Positions 1 through 9,105 of a stretch of 64,000 nucleotides of DNA are shown here, piece by piece; positions within the stretch are counted from its first letter, which is position 1, and every line of letters begins with the position of its first letter. Location of the stretch: assembly GCA_964540965.1 (NCBI GenBank), contig CAZIOT010000006.1, positions 124,001 to 188,000 of the forward strand, read 5' to 3'. Position numbers and translations under genes: made by a program. Under the pieces are notes generated by a model. That model was not told the origin of the DNA. It made no database searches and saw only the letters and a program-made list of their open reading frames with translations. This DNA comes from JADYZU01 sp964540965. Lineage in GTDB: Bacteria; Pseudomonadota; Alphaproteobacteria; Rhodobacterales; Rhodobacteraceae.

Positions 1-1575
1 GCCGTCCTTCATCACCACGATGCGGTGCGACAGCGCCCGCACCACCCGCAAATCGTGGCTGATGAACAGGAAGGCGATGCCATGCCGTTCCTGCAGGCTG
101 CGCAACAGCTCGACGATCTGCACCTGCACCGTGGCATCCAGCGCCGATGTCGGCTCGTCCAGCACGATCAGCTTGGGCTTGAGGATCAGGGCCCGGGCGA
201 TGGCGATGCGTTGGCGCTGGCCGCCGGAAAATTCGTGCGGATAGCGGTGCATCATCGCCGGATCAAGCCCGACCTCGGCCATGATCCCGGCCACCATTTC
301 GCGCCGGTTGCGGCCGGGATCGACGCCATGGACGCCCAGCCCTTCGGCGATGATCTGTTCGGCATTCATCCGCGGCGAGAGGGAGCCATAGGGATCCTGG
401 AACACGATCTGCATGTCGCGCCGCAAGGCCCGCAGATCCAGATGTCCGGACGGCGCCGAGCCGGCCAGCGGATTGGCCGGTTCGGCCCCGCCGCTGGTGC
501 GGGCGGCAAGCACCGCCGGATCGGGCAGCGATTGCGAGATGTCGCGGCCAAGGAAGACGATGCGCCCGTTCGAGGGGGTAAGCCGGGTGATGGCCAGCGC
601 CAGCGTGGTCTTGCCCGAACCGCTTTCGCCGACGATGCCCAAGGTCTCGCCGGCGCGGACCGAGACCGAGGCGGCGTTGACCGCGCGGACATAGCCGACC
701 GTCTGCCGCAGTAGGCCACGGCGGATCGGGAACCAGACGCGCAGCCCTTCGGTGCGCAGCACCTCGGGCGCGTCGGCGGGCACCGGCGCCGGGCTGCCGG
801 TCGATTCCGCGGCCAGCAGCATCTGTGTATAGGGGTGCTGCGGATCGCCGAAAATCTGCGCCGTCGGCCCCTGTTCGACGATTTCGCCATGCTGCATGAC
901 ACAGGTGCGGTCGGCGATGCGGCGGACGATGCCCAGGTCATGGGTGATGAACAGCATCGACAGGCCGGTGCGGCGTTTCAGATCGGCCAACAGGTCAAGG
1001 ATCTGCGCCTGAATGGTCACATCAAGCGCGGTCGTCGGCTCGTCGGCGATCAGCAGGTCGGGGTTGTTGGCCAGCGCCATCGCGATCATCACCCGCTGCC
1101 GCTGGCCGCCGGACAGTTCATGCGGATAGGCACCCAGCCGGTCGCGCGCATTGCGGATGCCGACCCGGTCAAGCAGTTCGACGATGCGCTCGGTCACTGC
1201 CGGTCCGCGCAGGCCCTGATGCAGCTCGATCGATTCGCGCAACTGCTTTTCCAGCGTGTGCAACGGGTTGAGCGAGGTCATCGGCTCTTGGAAGATGAAG
1301 CTGATGTCATTGCCGCGCACCCGCCGCAGGTCTTGCGGCGGCGCGGTCAGCAGGTTGCGCTTGCCATAGGTAACGCTGCCGGTCACTTCGGCGCTTTCCG
1401 GCAGAAGGCGCACCGTCGACAGCGCCGTCACCGACTTGCCCGAGCCGCTTTCGCCGACTAGCGCCACGGTTTCGCCGGTGCCGACGCTGAAACTGACGCC
1501 ACGCACCGCGTGGATGATCGCCCCGTCCTGCCGAAAGCGGATGTTCAGGTCGTCGACCCGCAGCACGTCGCTCAT
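1..1575 (-). CDS. yejF: YejF-like peptide ABC transporter, fused double ATP-binding subunit (3' end cut by window edge)
   Basis: This is the ATPase of a peptide/microcin C-type importer and would hydrolyse ATP on the cytoplasmic face to drive the YejBE permeases. The 525 codons present hold two complete nucleotide-binding domains. Walker A motifs GESGSGKS and GESGSGKT lie near residues 41 and 315. Each domain also has an LSGGQRQR or FSGGQRQR signature and a DEPT Walker B end. The start ATG overlaps the stop of yejE (ATGA), so translation is probably coupled. The second domain carries about 25 extra residues, rich in Ala, Pro and Gly, between Walker A and the Q-loop (roughly 470-540 on the plus strand). 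The C-terminal end lies outside the window. The double-ATPase layout is typical of YejF; the true substrate is not shown by sequence. Confidence 0.9.
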   Translation of the reverse strand, partial: MSDVLRVDDLNIRFRQDGAIIHAVRGVSFSVGTGETVALVGESGSGKSVTALSTVRLLPESAEVTGSVTYGKRNLLTAPPQDLRRVRGNDISFIFQEPMTSLNPLHTLEKQLRESIELHQGLRGPAVTERIVELLDRVGIRNARDRLGAYPHELSGGQRQRVMIAMALANNPDLLIADEPTTALDVTIQAQILDLLADLKRRTGLSMLFITHDLGIVRRIADRTCVMQHGEIVEQGPTAQIFGDPQHPYTQMLLAAESTGSPAPVPADAPEVLRTEGLRVWFPIRRGLLRQTVGYVRAVNAASVSVRAGETLGIVGESGSGKTTLALAITRLTPSNGRIVFLGRDISQSLPDPAVLAARTSGGAEPANPLAGSAPSGHLDLRALRRDMQIVFQDPYGSLSPRMNAEQIIAEGLGVHGVDPGRNRREMVAGIMAEVGLDPAMMHRYPHEFSGGQRQRIAIARALILKPKLIVLDEPTSALDATVQVQIVELLRSLQERHGIAFLFISHDLRVVRALSHRIVVMKDG

Positions 1576-2705
1576 GCAAAGGTCTTTCGCGGGTCGAAGG
1601 CATCGCGCACGCCCTCGAAGATGAAGACAAGCAGTGCCAGCATGAAGGCAAAGACGAAGAAGGCGGTAAAGCCCAGCCACGGCGCCTGCAGGTTCTGCTT
1701 GGCCTGCAGGCTGAGTTCGCCCAGCGACGGCGCCGAAGAGGGCAGGCCGTAGCCTAGGAAATCTAGCCCGGCCAGCGCGCCGATGGCGCCGGTGAACAGG
1801 AACGGCAGCATCGTTACCGTCGCCACCATGGCGTTGGGCAGCATGTGGCGGAACATGATGGTGCGGTTCGACACGCCCAATGCGCGGGCGGCGCGGATAT
1901 ATTCGAAATTCCGCGCCCGCAGGAATTCGGCGCGGACGACGCCGACCAATGCGGTCCATCCGAACAGGATCGACAAGATGATAAGCAGCGTCAGGCTGCG
2001 CCCCAATGCCGCAAAGACGATGATGATGACATACAGGCTGGGCGTGCTGTTCCAGATTTCGATCAGCCGCTGAAAGACCAGATCGACCCAGCCGCCGAAA
2101 TAACCCTGCACCGCCCCGGCAATGATCCCCATGACCGAGGAAAATGCCGTCACCACAATGGCAAACAGGATCGACAGGCGGAACCCGTAGATCACCCGCG
2201 CCGCGACGTCGCGTTTGGTGTCGTCGGTGCCCAGCCAGTTCGTCGCATCGGGGGGCGAGGGCGCGACGCCGCGAATGTCGACAATGGTGGTATAATGGAA
2301 CGGGATCAGCGGCCAGATCATCCAGCCCTTGACAAAATCGGGATCGTCGATGCTGCCGGCATCGGCCGCGGCGATCATTCCCTGCGGATCGTCAAAGCAG
2401 GACACCAGCCCGCCGGTGACGATCAGGCATTGCACCTCGATATCCTTGTATTCGGCCTGACTTGGAAAATCGCCGCCGAAATCGCGTTCCGAGTAGAACT
2501 GGAAGATCGGCATCCGCCATTCGCCGCGGTAGTTGACCAGGATCGGCTTGTCGTTGGCGATGAACTCGGCAAAAAGCGACAGGACAAAGACCACGCCGAA
2601 AATCACCAGAGACCACAGGGCGCGCCGGTTGCGGCTGAAATTGCGCCAGCGGCGCTGGTTCAGTGGCGACAGCCACGATTTGCGGGGGGCAACGGGTTCG
2701 GTCAT
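1572..2705 (-). CDS. yejE: YejE-like peptide ABC transporter permease
   Basis: This is one of the two inner-membrane channel subunits of the importer. The 377-residue protein has a first membrane helix near residues 28-50. A long periplasmic insert of about 100 residues follows. It is characteristic of YejE-type permeases and separates helix 1 from the core. The core from about 165 carries the BPD_transp_1 domain, including an EAA-like cytoplasmic loop (RAARALGVSNRTI) near residue 270. Its start overlaps the stop of yejB by one base (TGATG) and its stop overlaps the start of yejF, giving a tightly coupled operon. Confidence 0.9.
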   Translation of the reverse strand: MTEPVAPRKSWLSPLNQRRWRNFSRNRRALWSLVIFGVVFVLSLFAEFIANDKPILVNYRGEWRMPIFQFYSERDFGGDFPSQAEYKDIEVQCLIVTGGLVSCFDDPQGMIAAADAGSIDDPDFVKGWMIWPLIPFHYTTIVDIRGVAPSPPDATNWLGTDDTKRDVAARVIYGFRLSILFAIVVTAFSSVMGIIAGAVQGYFGGWVDLVFQRLIEIWNSTPSLYVIIIVFAALGRSLTLLIILSILFGWTALVGVVRAEFLRARNFEYIRAARALGVSNRTIMFRHMLPNAMVATVTMLPFLFTGAIGALAGLDFLGYGLPSSAPSLGELSLQAKQNLQAPWLGFTAFFVFAFMLALLVFIFEGVRDAFDPRKTFA

Positions 2706-3850
2706 CAGCCGCGGCTTTCAAAGTCGATGCGCGGATCGATCAGCACATAGGTGATGTCCGAAATCAGCCCGATCAGCAATCCCATCAGCGAGAATGCGTA
2801 AAGCGTGCCGAATACCACCGGGTAATCGCGCGATACCGCCGCCTCGAATCCCAGCCGGCCAAGGCCGTCAAGGCTGAACAGCGTCTCGATGATGACCGAG
2901 CCGCCAAAGAAGATGCCGATGAACAGCGCCGGAAAGCTGGAAATCACCAGAAGCATCGCATTGCGGAACACATGACCATAAAGCACGCGGCTTTCGGTTA
3001 GTCCCTTGGCGCGCGCCGTGGTCACATATTGCTTTTTCAGCTCGTCAAGGAAACTGTTCTTGGTCAGCAGTGTCAGCGTGGCAAAGCCCGAAATGGTCGA
3101 GGCGATGGTGGGCAGCGCGATATGCCAGAGGTAATCGGGAACCACCTTTGTCACGCAGGTCTCGAGCGAGAATTGCACGGCGCCGGGCCAGCACATTGCA
3201 CCTGAAAGCTCGGGTGACAGCAGGCCGCGCAAGGGAAAGACCTTCCAGTAACTGCCGCCGGAAAACAGCACGATCAGCAGCACCGCAAAAAGGAATCCCG
3301 GAATCGAATAGGCGACGATGATGACGCCCGATGTCCAGGTGTCGAACCGCGATCCGTCACGCACCGCCTTGGCAATGCCCAAGGGGATCGAGACGACATA
3401 GGCGATCAGCGTCGACCACAGGCCAAGGGTGATCGACACCGGCATCTTTTCCAGCACCAGATCGACGACCGAGATCGAGCGGAACCAGCTTTCGCCGAAA
3501 TCGAACAGGATGTAGTTCCCCATCATGTTGAGGAACCGCTCGAGCGGCGGCTTGTCGAAACCGAATTCCCTCTCGAGTTCGGCGATGAATTCGGGGGGCA
3601 GGCCGCGGGCGCCGACATATTCGCTGTTCAGCGTCGGGCCGCCGGCGGAAATCGAATCGCCGCCGCCGCCGGCAATATCGCCGCCGCCGCCGGAAATGGT
3701 CTGGAACACATCGCCCGACCCGTCCATCTCGGCGATGATCTGTTCGATCGGGCCGCCGGGGACGAATTGGGTCAGGGTGAAATTGACGATCATGATCCCG
3801 AGCAATGTCGGGATCATCAGCAGCAATCGCCGCAGGATATACGCGCCCAT
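2705..3850 (-). CDS. yejB: YejB-like peptide ABC transporter permease
   Basis: This is the partner permease of YejE. The 381-residue protein begins with the usual inner-membrane start (MGAYILRRLLLMIPTLLGI) and ends with the BPD_transp_1 fold and an EAA-like loop (TTARAKGLTESRVLYGHVFR) near residue 280. Residues about 50-70, in the first periplasmic loop, contain two seven-residue Gly/Asp units (GGGGDIA, GGGGDSI). They are encoded by an exact 17-bp direct repeat at 3656-3672 and 3677-3693. YejB homologues of this order commonly have a Gly-rich loop here, so function is probably intact. The gene sits 15 bp after the binding-protein gene. Confidence 0.9.
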   Translation of the reverse strand: MGAYILRRLLLMIPTLLGIMIVNFTLTQFVPGGPIEQIIAEMDGSGDVFQTISGGGGDIAGGGGDSISAGGPTLNSEYVGARGLPPEFIAELEREFGFDKPPLERFLNMMGNYILFDFGESWFRSISVVDLVLEKMPVSITLGLWSTLIAYVVSIPLGIAKAVRDGSRFDTWTSGVIIVAYSIPGFLFAVLLIVLFSGGSYWKVFPLRGLLSPELSGAMCWPGAVQFSLETCVTKVVPDYLWHIALPTIASTISGFATLTLLTKNSFLDELKKQYVTTARAKGLTESRVLYGHVFRNAMLLVISSFPALFIGIFFGGSVIIETLFSLDGLGRLGFEAAVSRDYPVVFGTLYAFSLMGLLIGLISDITYVLIDPRIDFESRG

Positions 3851-3865
3851 CGGATTAGTCCGGCG

Positions 3866-5809
3866 TCAGCGGATCGCCCCCGCGGCACGAAGCGCGTCGG
3901 CCTCGGCGGTATCGGCCCACCAGAAGTCGATTTCCCCGGTGGCATAGGGCGGCATTTCTGCGGGATGGTGCAGATAGGTGTAATAGGCGACGGTATCGAC
4001 CGGCTTGAACCATTGCGGCACCCAGAACCGCATGGACCGCAGGACGCGGTCCAATGCCTTGGTTGCCGTCACCATTTCGTCCAGTTCCTGCGCGTCGATG
4101 ACCAATGGCAGCAGCCGGTCCACCGCATCCGACCGCAGGCGCATCAGATTGCGCGAACTGTCATCGGCGGTAGAGGAATCGAACCATTGCTTCAGCCCCG
4201 ACCCGGGTTCAAGCGACATGGCAAATCCATGATTGGTCATGTCATAATCGCCCGAACGTTCGCGTTCGACATATTGCGCCATGTCGACGCGGTCGAGCGT
4301 CGCCTCGACCCCGATCAGCGCGAGGTTTTCGATATAGGGATTCACGATCCTGTCGAATGCCGGCGAATATTCCAGCATGTCGAGCGTCAGGCGCTGGCCG
4401 TCCTTGACGCGAATGCCGTCCGGTCCGGTGGTCCAGCCGGCCTCGTCCAGAAGCGCATTCGCCTCGCGGATCATCGCGCGCGGCGGCTGGTTTTCGCCGG
4501 CCTCGTTGACCGGGGCCCTGACCGCTTCGTCGGTCAGGATGGATGCGGGGAGAAGGCCTTCGTCGACCAGCGGCTGCAGGATGGCGATTTCGCCTTCGCC
4601 GGGCGTGCCCGTTGCCGCCAGTTCCGAGTTTTCCCAGAACGAATTGACCCGGCTGTAAAGGCCATAGAAAAGCGTGTCGTTCGACCATTCGAAATTGAAC
4701 ATCAGGCCAATGGCCTGCCGCACCCGCGGATCCTGCCATTGCGGCCGGTCGAGATTGAAGATGAAGCTTTGCGCCGTGGCCAGGCTGTCGTCGGCGATTT
4801 CCTCTTTCACCGCCTGCCCATTGTTGAGCGCCGGGAAGTCATAGCCGGTGGCCCAGGACAGCGAGGAATTTTCGCGCCGGAAAGTATATTCGCCGGATTT
4901 GAACCCTTCCATCGCCGCAAGGCTGTCGGCGAAATATTCCACCCGGATGCGGTCGAAATTGTAGCGGCCGACATTGAACGGCTGATCGGCGCCCCACCAG
5001 TCGGGATCGCGCGCGACGATGATCTGCCTTCCGATGTCCGAGCTTTCCAGGACATAGGGCCCGGTGCCAAGGAACGGCGCATTCTGGCTTTCGTCCAGCC
5101 GGATCGAATTTTCCTCGAACCAGGATTTGGAGAATACCGGAGTGCCGCCGGCAAAGCCGACGCGGTCGCGCACCGGCGCCTCGTCGGTGAAGGTGAACTT
5201 GATCTGGTAGGGGCCCAGAACCTCGACCGATTCGATATAGGTCTGCACCACCTCGCGGTATTCGGCGATGCCCTGTTCCAGGAACAGGTTGAAGGAAAAG
5301 GCCACGTCATCGGCGGTCATCGGCCGCCCGTCAGAGAATGTCACGTCGTCGCGCAGGTTGAAGATCACCCAATTGCGGCTTTCGGGATATTCCAGCGTGG
5401 TGCAGAGATAGCAATAGGCGCCATAGGCGTCGTCGGCGGTGCCGGACAGGATGCTTTCGTAATAGATGTCGTTCAGCGCCGCCGGAACGCCTTCGCGGGC
5501 GTAATTGTTGAAACTGTCAAATCCGCCTTCGGACCAGATCGAAATCTCGCCACCCTTGGGCGCGTCCGGATTGACATAGTTCAGATGGGCGAAATCGGCG
5601 GGATAGACCAGATCGCCGAAATTGGTGTAGCCGTGGCTGGTGATGACGGCCTCGGCATCCTGGGCTTGGGCGGCGGCGGCGGCGGCGAGCAAGGCCCCGG
5701 TGCCCAGCGCGCCGGCGGCAAGCCAGACCTGCCAGAGCGGCAGCCCGGTGTCGCGGGCGATTGCACGGGCCGTGGGCATGCGGGGCTCGGGGCGGCGGAG
5801 TCGGGTCAT
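3866..5809 (-). CDS. yejA: YejA-like extracellular solute-binding protein (SBP family 5)
   Basis: This is the periplasmic receptor that would deliver oligopeptides to YejBE. The 647-residue protein has a long N-terminal region with a hydrophobic stretch at about 28-48 ending in AQAQ, consistent with a signal peptide. An SBP_bac_5 domain follows, with recognisable blocks such as GTGPYVL and RVRQAIGLMFNFEW. The length matches the YejA/microcin C-binding class (about 600-640 residues). It is first in the operon yejA-yejB-yejE-yejF. The start is assigned at the 5'-most ATG preceded by an AGGAGA-like ribosome site, and a shorter signal peptide starting at residue 11 is possible. Confidence 0.88.
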   Translation of the reverse strand: MTRLRRPEPRMPTARAIARDTGLPLWQVWLAAGALGTGALLAAAAAAQAQDAEAVITSHGYTNFGDLVYPADFAHLNYVNPDAPKGGEISIWSEGGFDSFNNYAREGVPAALNDIYYESILSGTADDAYGAYCYLCTTLEYPESRNWVIFNLRDDVTFSDGRPMTADDVAFSFNLFLEQGIAEYREVVQTYIESVEVLGPYQIKFTFTDEAPVRDRVGFAGGTPVFSKSWFEENSIRLDESQNAPFLGTGPYVLESSDIGRQIIVARDPDWWGADQPFNVGRYNFDRIRVEYFADSLAAMEGFKSGEYTFRRENSSLSWATGYDFPALNNGQAVKEEIADDSLATAQSFIFNLDRPQWQDPRVRQAIGLMFNFEWSNDTLFYGLYSRVNSFWENSELAATGTPGEGEIAILQPLVDEGLLPASILTDEAVRAPVNEAGENQPPRAMIREANALLDEAGWTTGPDGIRVKDGQRLTLDMLEYSPAFDRIVNPYIENLALIGVEATLDRVDMAQYVERERSGDYDMTNHGFAMSLEPGSGLKQWFDSSTADDSSRNLMRLRSDAVDRLLPLVIDAQELDEMVTATKALDRVLRSMRFWVPQWFKPVDTVAYYTYLHHPAEMPPYATGEIDFWWADTAEADALRAAGAIR

Positions 5810-5946
5810 GGAAATCTCCTGTCGGGCCTGCGGCGTTGTCGCCTGCTGCGCTTGCGCAGAGGGTATGTGTCGCCCGGCCGGATTATCAAGACGAGATTGC
5901 GTGAGTCGCGGGGCTTTCGCGGCACTGGGTGCGGAAATCCGCGACG

Positions 5947-5975
5947 AAAAAGGGCCGCGCCTTGCGGCACGGCCC
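5947..5975 (-). terminator. Intrinsic terminator after cycM
   Basis: On the minus strand a 10-bp stem (5952-5961 with 5966-5975, one G-U pair) is closed by a GCAA-type tetraloop and followed by five T residues (5951-5947). It lies 26 bp beyond the cycM stop codon and upstream of the yejA region, so it should separate the two transcripts. Confidence 0.88.
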
Positions 5976-6000
5976 CTGTCCTGTCGTATCCGGCAACGGG

Positions 6001-6519
6001 TCAGCCCGCTTGCGTGGCCAGCCAGGCGATCAGGTTCACCCGGTCCTCTTCGCTGCGGATGCCGTTGAAGTTCATCGCCGTGTTCGGGTCGTAGGTCTTG
6101 GGCGAGGCGAGGAAATGGAACAGTTCCTCGGGCGTCCAGGCGGCGTTCAGACCGGCGAAACCGTCGGAAAAGGCAAAGTCCGGCGCGGTGCCCGGTGCGC
6201 GGCCGACGACGCCATGCAGCGACGGGCCGGTCTTGTTTTCGCCGGCGGCCACCGAGTGGCAGGCGGCGCAGGGGCGGAATTCGGCTTCGCCCGCAGCGGC
6301 ATCGGCGGCGGCCCAGAGTTCCTCGAACGGGGGGCCTTCCTCGACTTCGGCGGCGCCGCCATCGGTTTCGGCGACGGCGATCACATAGGATTGCTCATGT
6401 TCGCCGTGACCTTCGCCACCGCCATAGATCGATTCGGCCGCCCAGCTGCCAAGAAGAAAGACCAAGAGCGAGCCGCAAAGGCCGGCGCCAATCTTGGTAA
6501 GGGTCATAGTGTCGAACAT
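6001..6519 (-). CDS. cycM: Membrane-anchored cytochrome c (CycM / cytochrome c552 type)
   Basis: The product is a c-type cytochrome held in the inner membrane by its uncleaved N-terminus, with the haem domain in the periplasm. In Paracoccus and Rhodobacter this type carries electrons from the bc1 complex to cytochrome oxidase. The 172-residue protein starts MFDTMTLTKIGAG, close to known CycM proteins. It has one transmembrane helix at about 8-28, an acidic Gly/Glu-rich linker, a CAACH haem site near residue 82 and a Met ligand candidate in the C-terminal part (TAMNF). The start at 6519 was chosen over a longer frame because it begins exactly at the CycM-like N-terminus. It is a single-gene unit with its own terminator. 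Confidence 0.88.
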   Translation of the reverse strand: MFDTMTLTKIGAGLCGSLLVFLLGSWAAESIYGGGEGHGEHEQSYVIAVAETDGGAAEVEEGPPFEELWAAADAAAGEAEFRPCAACHSVAAGENKTGPSLHGVVGRAPGTAPDFAFSDGFAGLNAAWTPEELFHFLASPKTYDPNTAMNFNGIRSEEDRVNLIAWLATQAG

Positions 6520-6637
6520 GTCGCGTGCCGTTCCCTTCGCCTGATTGCGCCCATGTATCCGCTTCACCCCCCTCTGTGCAAGGTGTAGGTGCGCGGCGAA
6601 ACGCGCCAGGGGCGCGTCCTGTTGCAGGGGGGATCGC

Positions 6638-7486
6638 ATGGCCGGACATCAGGGCCGCATCGCATTCCAGGGCGAACCCGGCGCCTATGGCCATCAGGCC
6701 TGCGCCGATGCCCGGCCGGGGATGGAGGCGCTGCCCTGCGCCACCTTTGAAGAGGTCTTTGCCGCCGTGCGCGACGGCCGCGCCGATCTGGGCATGATCG
6801 CGGTGGAGAATTCCACCTATGGCCGCGTCGCCGATGTGCACCAGCTCTTGCCCGAAAGCGGGCTGCATGTGGTGGACGAGGCGTTCGTCCGCGTCCACAT
6901 CAACCTTCTGGCGGTGCGCGGTGCCACGCTGTCGGACATCCGCCGGGTGCGGGCGATGGATGTGCTGCTGGGGCAGGCGCGCGGGTTCCTGTCCGAACAC
7001 GGGTTCGAGACGCTGAAATGGTCGGACAATGCCGCCGGTGCGCGCGAGGTTGCGGCCCTGGGCGACAAGGCCGAGGCGGCAATGGCCTCGGAAATCGCCG
7101 GCGAGATCTATGGCCTTGACCTGCTGGCCCGCCATATCGAGGACAGCGACCGCAACACCACCCGCTTCCTGATCATGGCGCGCGAGGCGGATTATTCCCG
7201 CCGCGGCGATCTGGGCATGATCACCAGTTTCGTCTTTCGCGTCAGGAACATCCCGGCCGCGCTTTACAAGGCGATGGGCGGCTTTGCCACCAACGGCGTC
7301 AACATGACCAAGCTGGAAAGCTACATGGTTGGCGGCCAGTTCACCGCGACGCAGTTCTATGCCGAGGTCGAGGGCCACCCCGAGGATCGCGGCCTCAAGC
7401 TCGCGCTTGAGGAATTGGCCTACTTCACCGACATGGTGCGGATCATGGGCGTCTATCCGCAGGTGCGCCGCCGCCATGTAGAGTGA
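6638..7486 (+). CDS. pheA: Prephenate dehydratase
   Basis: The enzyme converts prephenate to phenylpyruvate in phenylalanine synthesis, in the cytoplasm. The 282-residue protein has the dehydratase domain (start GRIAFQGEPGAYGHQA; catalytic DRNTTRF block near residue 168) and a C-terminal ACT domain. The ACT domain carries the conserved GFATNGVNMTKLES stretch, which in the family binds phenylalanine for feedback control. There is no chorismate mutase domain, as is usual in alphaproteobacteria. The ATG at 6638 follows a strong purine-rich ribosome site (CAGGGGGG). It diverges from cycM and converges on gabT. Confidence 0.94.
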   Translation: MAGHQGRIAFQGEPGAYGHQACADARPGMEALPCATFEEVFAAVRDGRADLGMIAVENSTYGRVADVHQLLPESGLHVVDEAFVRVHINLLAVRGATLSDIRRVRAMDVLLGQARGFLSEHGFETLKWSDNAAGAREVAALGDKAEAAMASEIAGEIYGLDLLARHIEDSDRNTTRFLIMAREADYSRRGDLGMITSFVFRVRNIPAALYKAMGGFATNGVNMTKLESYMVGGQFTATQFYAEVEGHPEDRGLKLALEELAYFTDMVRIMGVYPQVRRRHVE

Positions 7487-7501
7487 CGGCGGCGCGGGGA
7501 C

Positions 7502-8770
7502 TTATGCCTCGCGGATCGCCGCTTCGATGATGTCGAGAGCCTCGGCAAAGACCGAATCCTGTACCGTCAGCGGCGACAGGAAGCGGATGACATTGCCGTA
7601 GACGCCGCAGGTCAGCAGGATCAGCCCGCGCTTTTCCGCGTTCAGCCGCACGCGGGTGGTGAAATCGGCATCGGGCGCGGCGCCATCGGCGGTGTTGAAC
7701 TCGACGGCGACCATCATGCCCGGCCCGCGGATGTCGGTGATCTGCGGCACATCGGCCCGCAGAGACTCAAGCCGCTGCCGCAGGCGCGAGCCAAGGGCAT
7801 TGGCGCGGTCGCACAGGCCTTCGTCCGCGATCACGTCCAGCACGGCATGGGCCGCGGCCACGGCCAGGGGATTGCCGGCATAGGTGCCGCCAAGGCCGCC
7901 GGGGTTGGCGGCATCCATGATCTCCGCCCGGCCGGTGACCGCGGCGATGGGCACGCCGCCGCCCAGCCCCTTGGCCATCGTCGTCAGGTCCGCGGCGACG
8001 CCGTGGGTTTCCATCGCGAACATCGCGCCGGTGCGGGCAAAGCCGGTCTGCACCTCGTCCGCGATCATGACGATGCCGTGTTCGTCGCACAAGGCGCGGA
8101 TCGCCCGCATCAGTTCGGTCGGCGCCGGATAGAAGCCGCCTTCGCCCTGGATCGGCTCGATGATGATCGCGGCCACCCGTTTCGGGTCAAGGTCGGCCTT
8201 GAACAGGCCCTGGATCGCCGCCATCGACGCCTCGACCGAGCCGCCGTGCAGCGCGATCGGGAAGGGGACGTGGAACACATCGGGCATCATCGCCCCGAAC
8301 CCGGCCTTGTAGGGCTGGACCTTGCCGGTCAGCGTCATGCCCATGAAGGTGCGGCCGTGAAAGGCGCCGCCAAAGGCGATGACCGCCGACCGCCCGGTGG
8401 CAAAGCGGGCGATCTTCACCGCGTTCTCGACCGCCTCGGCGCCGGTGGTGACAAAGATCGTCCGCTTGTCGAAATCGCCGGGCACAAGGGCGTTCAGCCG
8501 CTCGGCCAGGTGGATATAGTTCTCGTAGGGCAGGATCTGGTGGCAGGTATGGGTGAAACCATCAAGCTGCGCCTTGACCGCCTCGATCACGCGGGGGTGG
8601 CGGTGGCCGGTGTTGACCACGGCGATCCCGGCGGCAAAGTCGATGTAGCGGCGGCCCTCGACATCCCAGATTTCGGCATTCTCGGCCCGTTCGACATAGA
8701 TCTGCGTCTGCATCCCCACGCCGCGCGCGATGGCCGTCTTGCGCCGTTCGGCAATCTCTGCGTTCCGCAT
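7502..8770 (-). CDS. gabT: 4-aminobutyrate aminotransferase (class III PLP aminotransferase)
   Basis: The enzyme transfers the amino group of GABA to 2-oxoglutarate, giving succinate semialdehyde. The 422-residue length is typical of GabT. Visible signatures are the FHGRTFMGMTLTGK segment, the cofactor-contact Asp and Gln in IADEVQTGFARTG, and the PLP lysine in TTMAKGLGGGVP. The start at 8770 (MRNAEIAERRKTAIARGVG) was chosen over an upstream in-frame ATG because it matches the family N-terminus. No gabD lies beside it. A related class III substrate such as 5-aminovalerate cannot be excluded. Confidence 0.88.
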   Translation of the reverse strand: MRNAEIAERRKTAIARGVGMQTQIYVERAENAEIWDVEGRRYIDFAAGIAVVNTGHRHPRVIEAVKAQLDGFTHTCHQILPYENYIHLAERLNALVPGDFDKRTIFVTTGAEAVENAVKIARFATGRSAVIAFGGAFHGRTFMGMTLTGKVQPYKAGFGAMMPDVFHVPFPIALHGGSVEASMAAIQGLFKADLDPKRVAAIIIEPIQGEGGFYPAPTELMRAIRALCDEHGIVMIADEVQTGFARTGAMFAMETHGVAADLTTMAKGLGGGVPIAAVTGRAEIMDAANPGGLGGTYAGNPLAVAAAHAVLDVIADEGLCDRANALGSRLRQRLESLRADVPQITDIRGPGMMVAVEFNTADGAAPDADFTTRVRLNAEKRGLILLTCGVYGNVIRFLSPLTVQDSVFAEALDIIEAAIREA

Positions 8771-8870
8771 ATCGCACCTCATTCCTGCTTGGCAGGCCCA
8801 GAGGTGCCACAAGTCTCGGCGGCTTGCCAGAGCGGGGCGGTCCGCGGGAATTCGGCGAATCACTTCCCCG

Positions 8871-8900
8871 TTGACGGACGAATCACGAATGCTCTAGATA
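8871..8900 (+). promoter_or_regulatory. Candidate sigma-70-type promoter for the small RNA at 8.9-9.1 kb
   Basis: A TTGACG -35 element (8871-8876) is followed after 18 bp by TAGATA (8895-8900). It points away from gabT into a region with no open reading frame that ends in an intrinsic terminator. Transcription would start near 8907. Confidence 0.6.
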
Positions 8901-8906
8901 TTGCGG

Positions 8907-9105
8907 TGACGGCGCTGGGAACTACCGTCTGCTGGCGGTCTGCCCCAAATCTTGTAGGCGCCTGATTTAGCGGGACAGGGGACAGGGCGTTCGCCCGACG
9001 ACCTGGCCGGACCGATACGACTGCCATGCCGGTTCACCGGTGGCGGGCAAGGCCCGAGCAGGGATCAACAACAACAACGGGGGGCCGCCAGAACGGCCCC
9101 CTTTT
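8907..9105 (+). ncRNA. Candidate structured small RNA, 6S RNA-like
   Basis: About 190-200 nt between gabT and zapE have a promoter at the 5' end and a perfect terminator at the 3' end, with no convincing coding frame. A rod-like fold can be drawn by eye. CTGCT and TGCCC (8929-8945) pair with GGGCA and AGCAG (9045-9062). An unpaired central part follows, with a small hairpin GCCA..CCGG/CCGG..TGGC on its 3' side (9023-9044). An apical arm ends in GGGC-GTTC-GCCC (8985-8996). Closing stem, open bubble with a 3'-side hairpin and apical arm is the general layout of alphaproteobacterial 6S RNA, which binds RNA polymerase. The identity is inferred from length and shape; no covariance search was possible. 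Confidence 0.55.

Noticed and set aside
3767..6094. 775-codon plus-strand frame opposite yejA.
   Set aside because: Antisense shadow of the binding-protein gene, with no domain and no ribosome site.
8940..9062. tRNA, tmRNA or SRP RNA as identity of the structured RNA.
   Set aside because: No TTCGAAT-type T-loop or CCA end, no tag frame, and no GGAAGGAAGCAGCC-like SRP loop.
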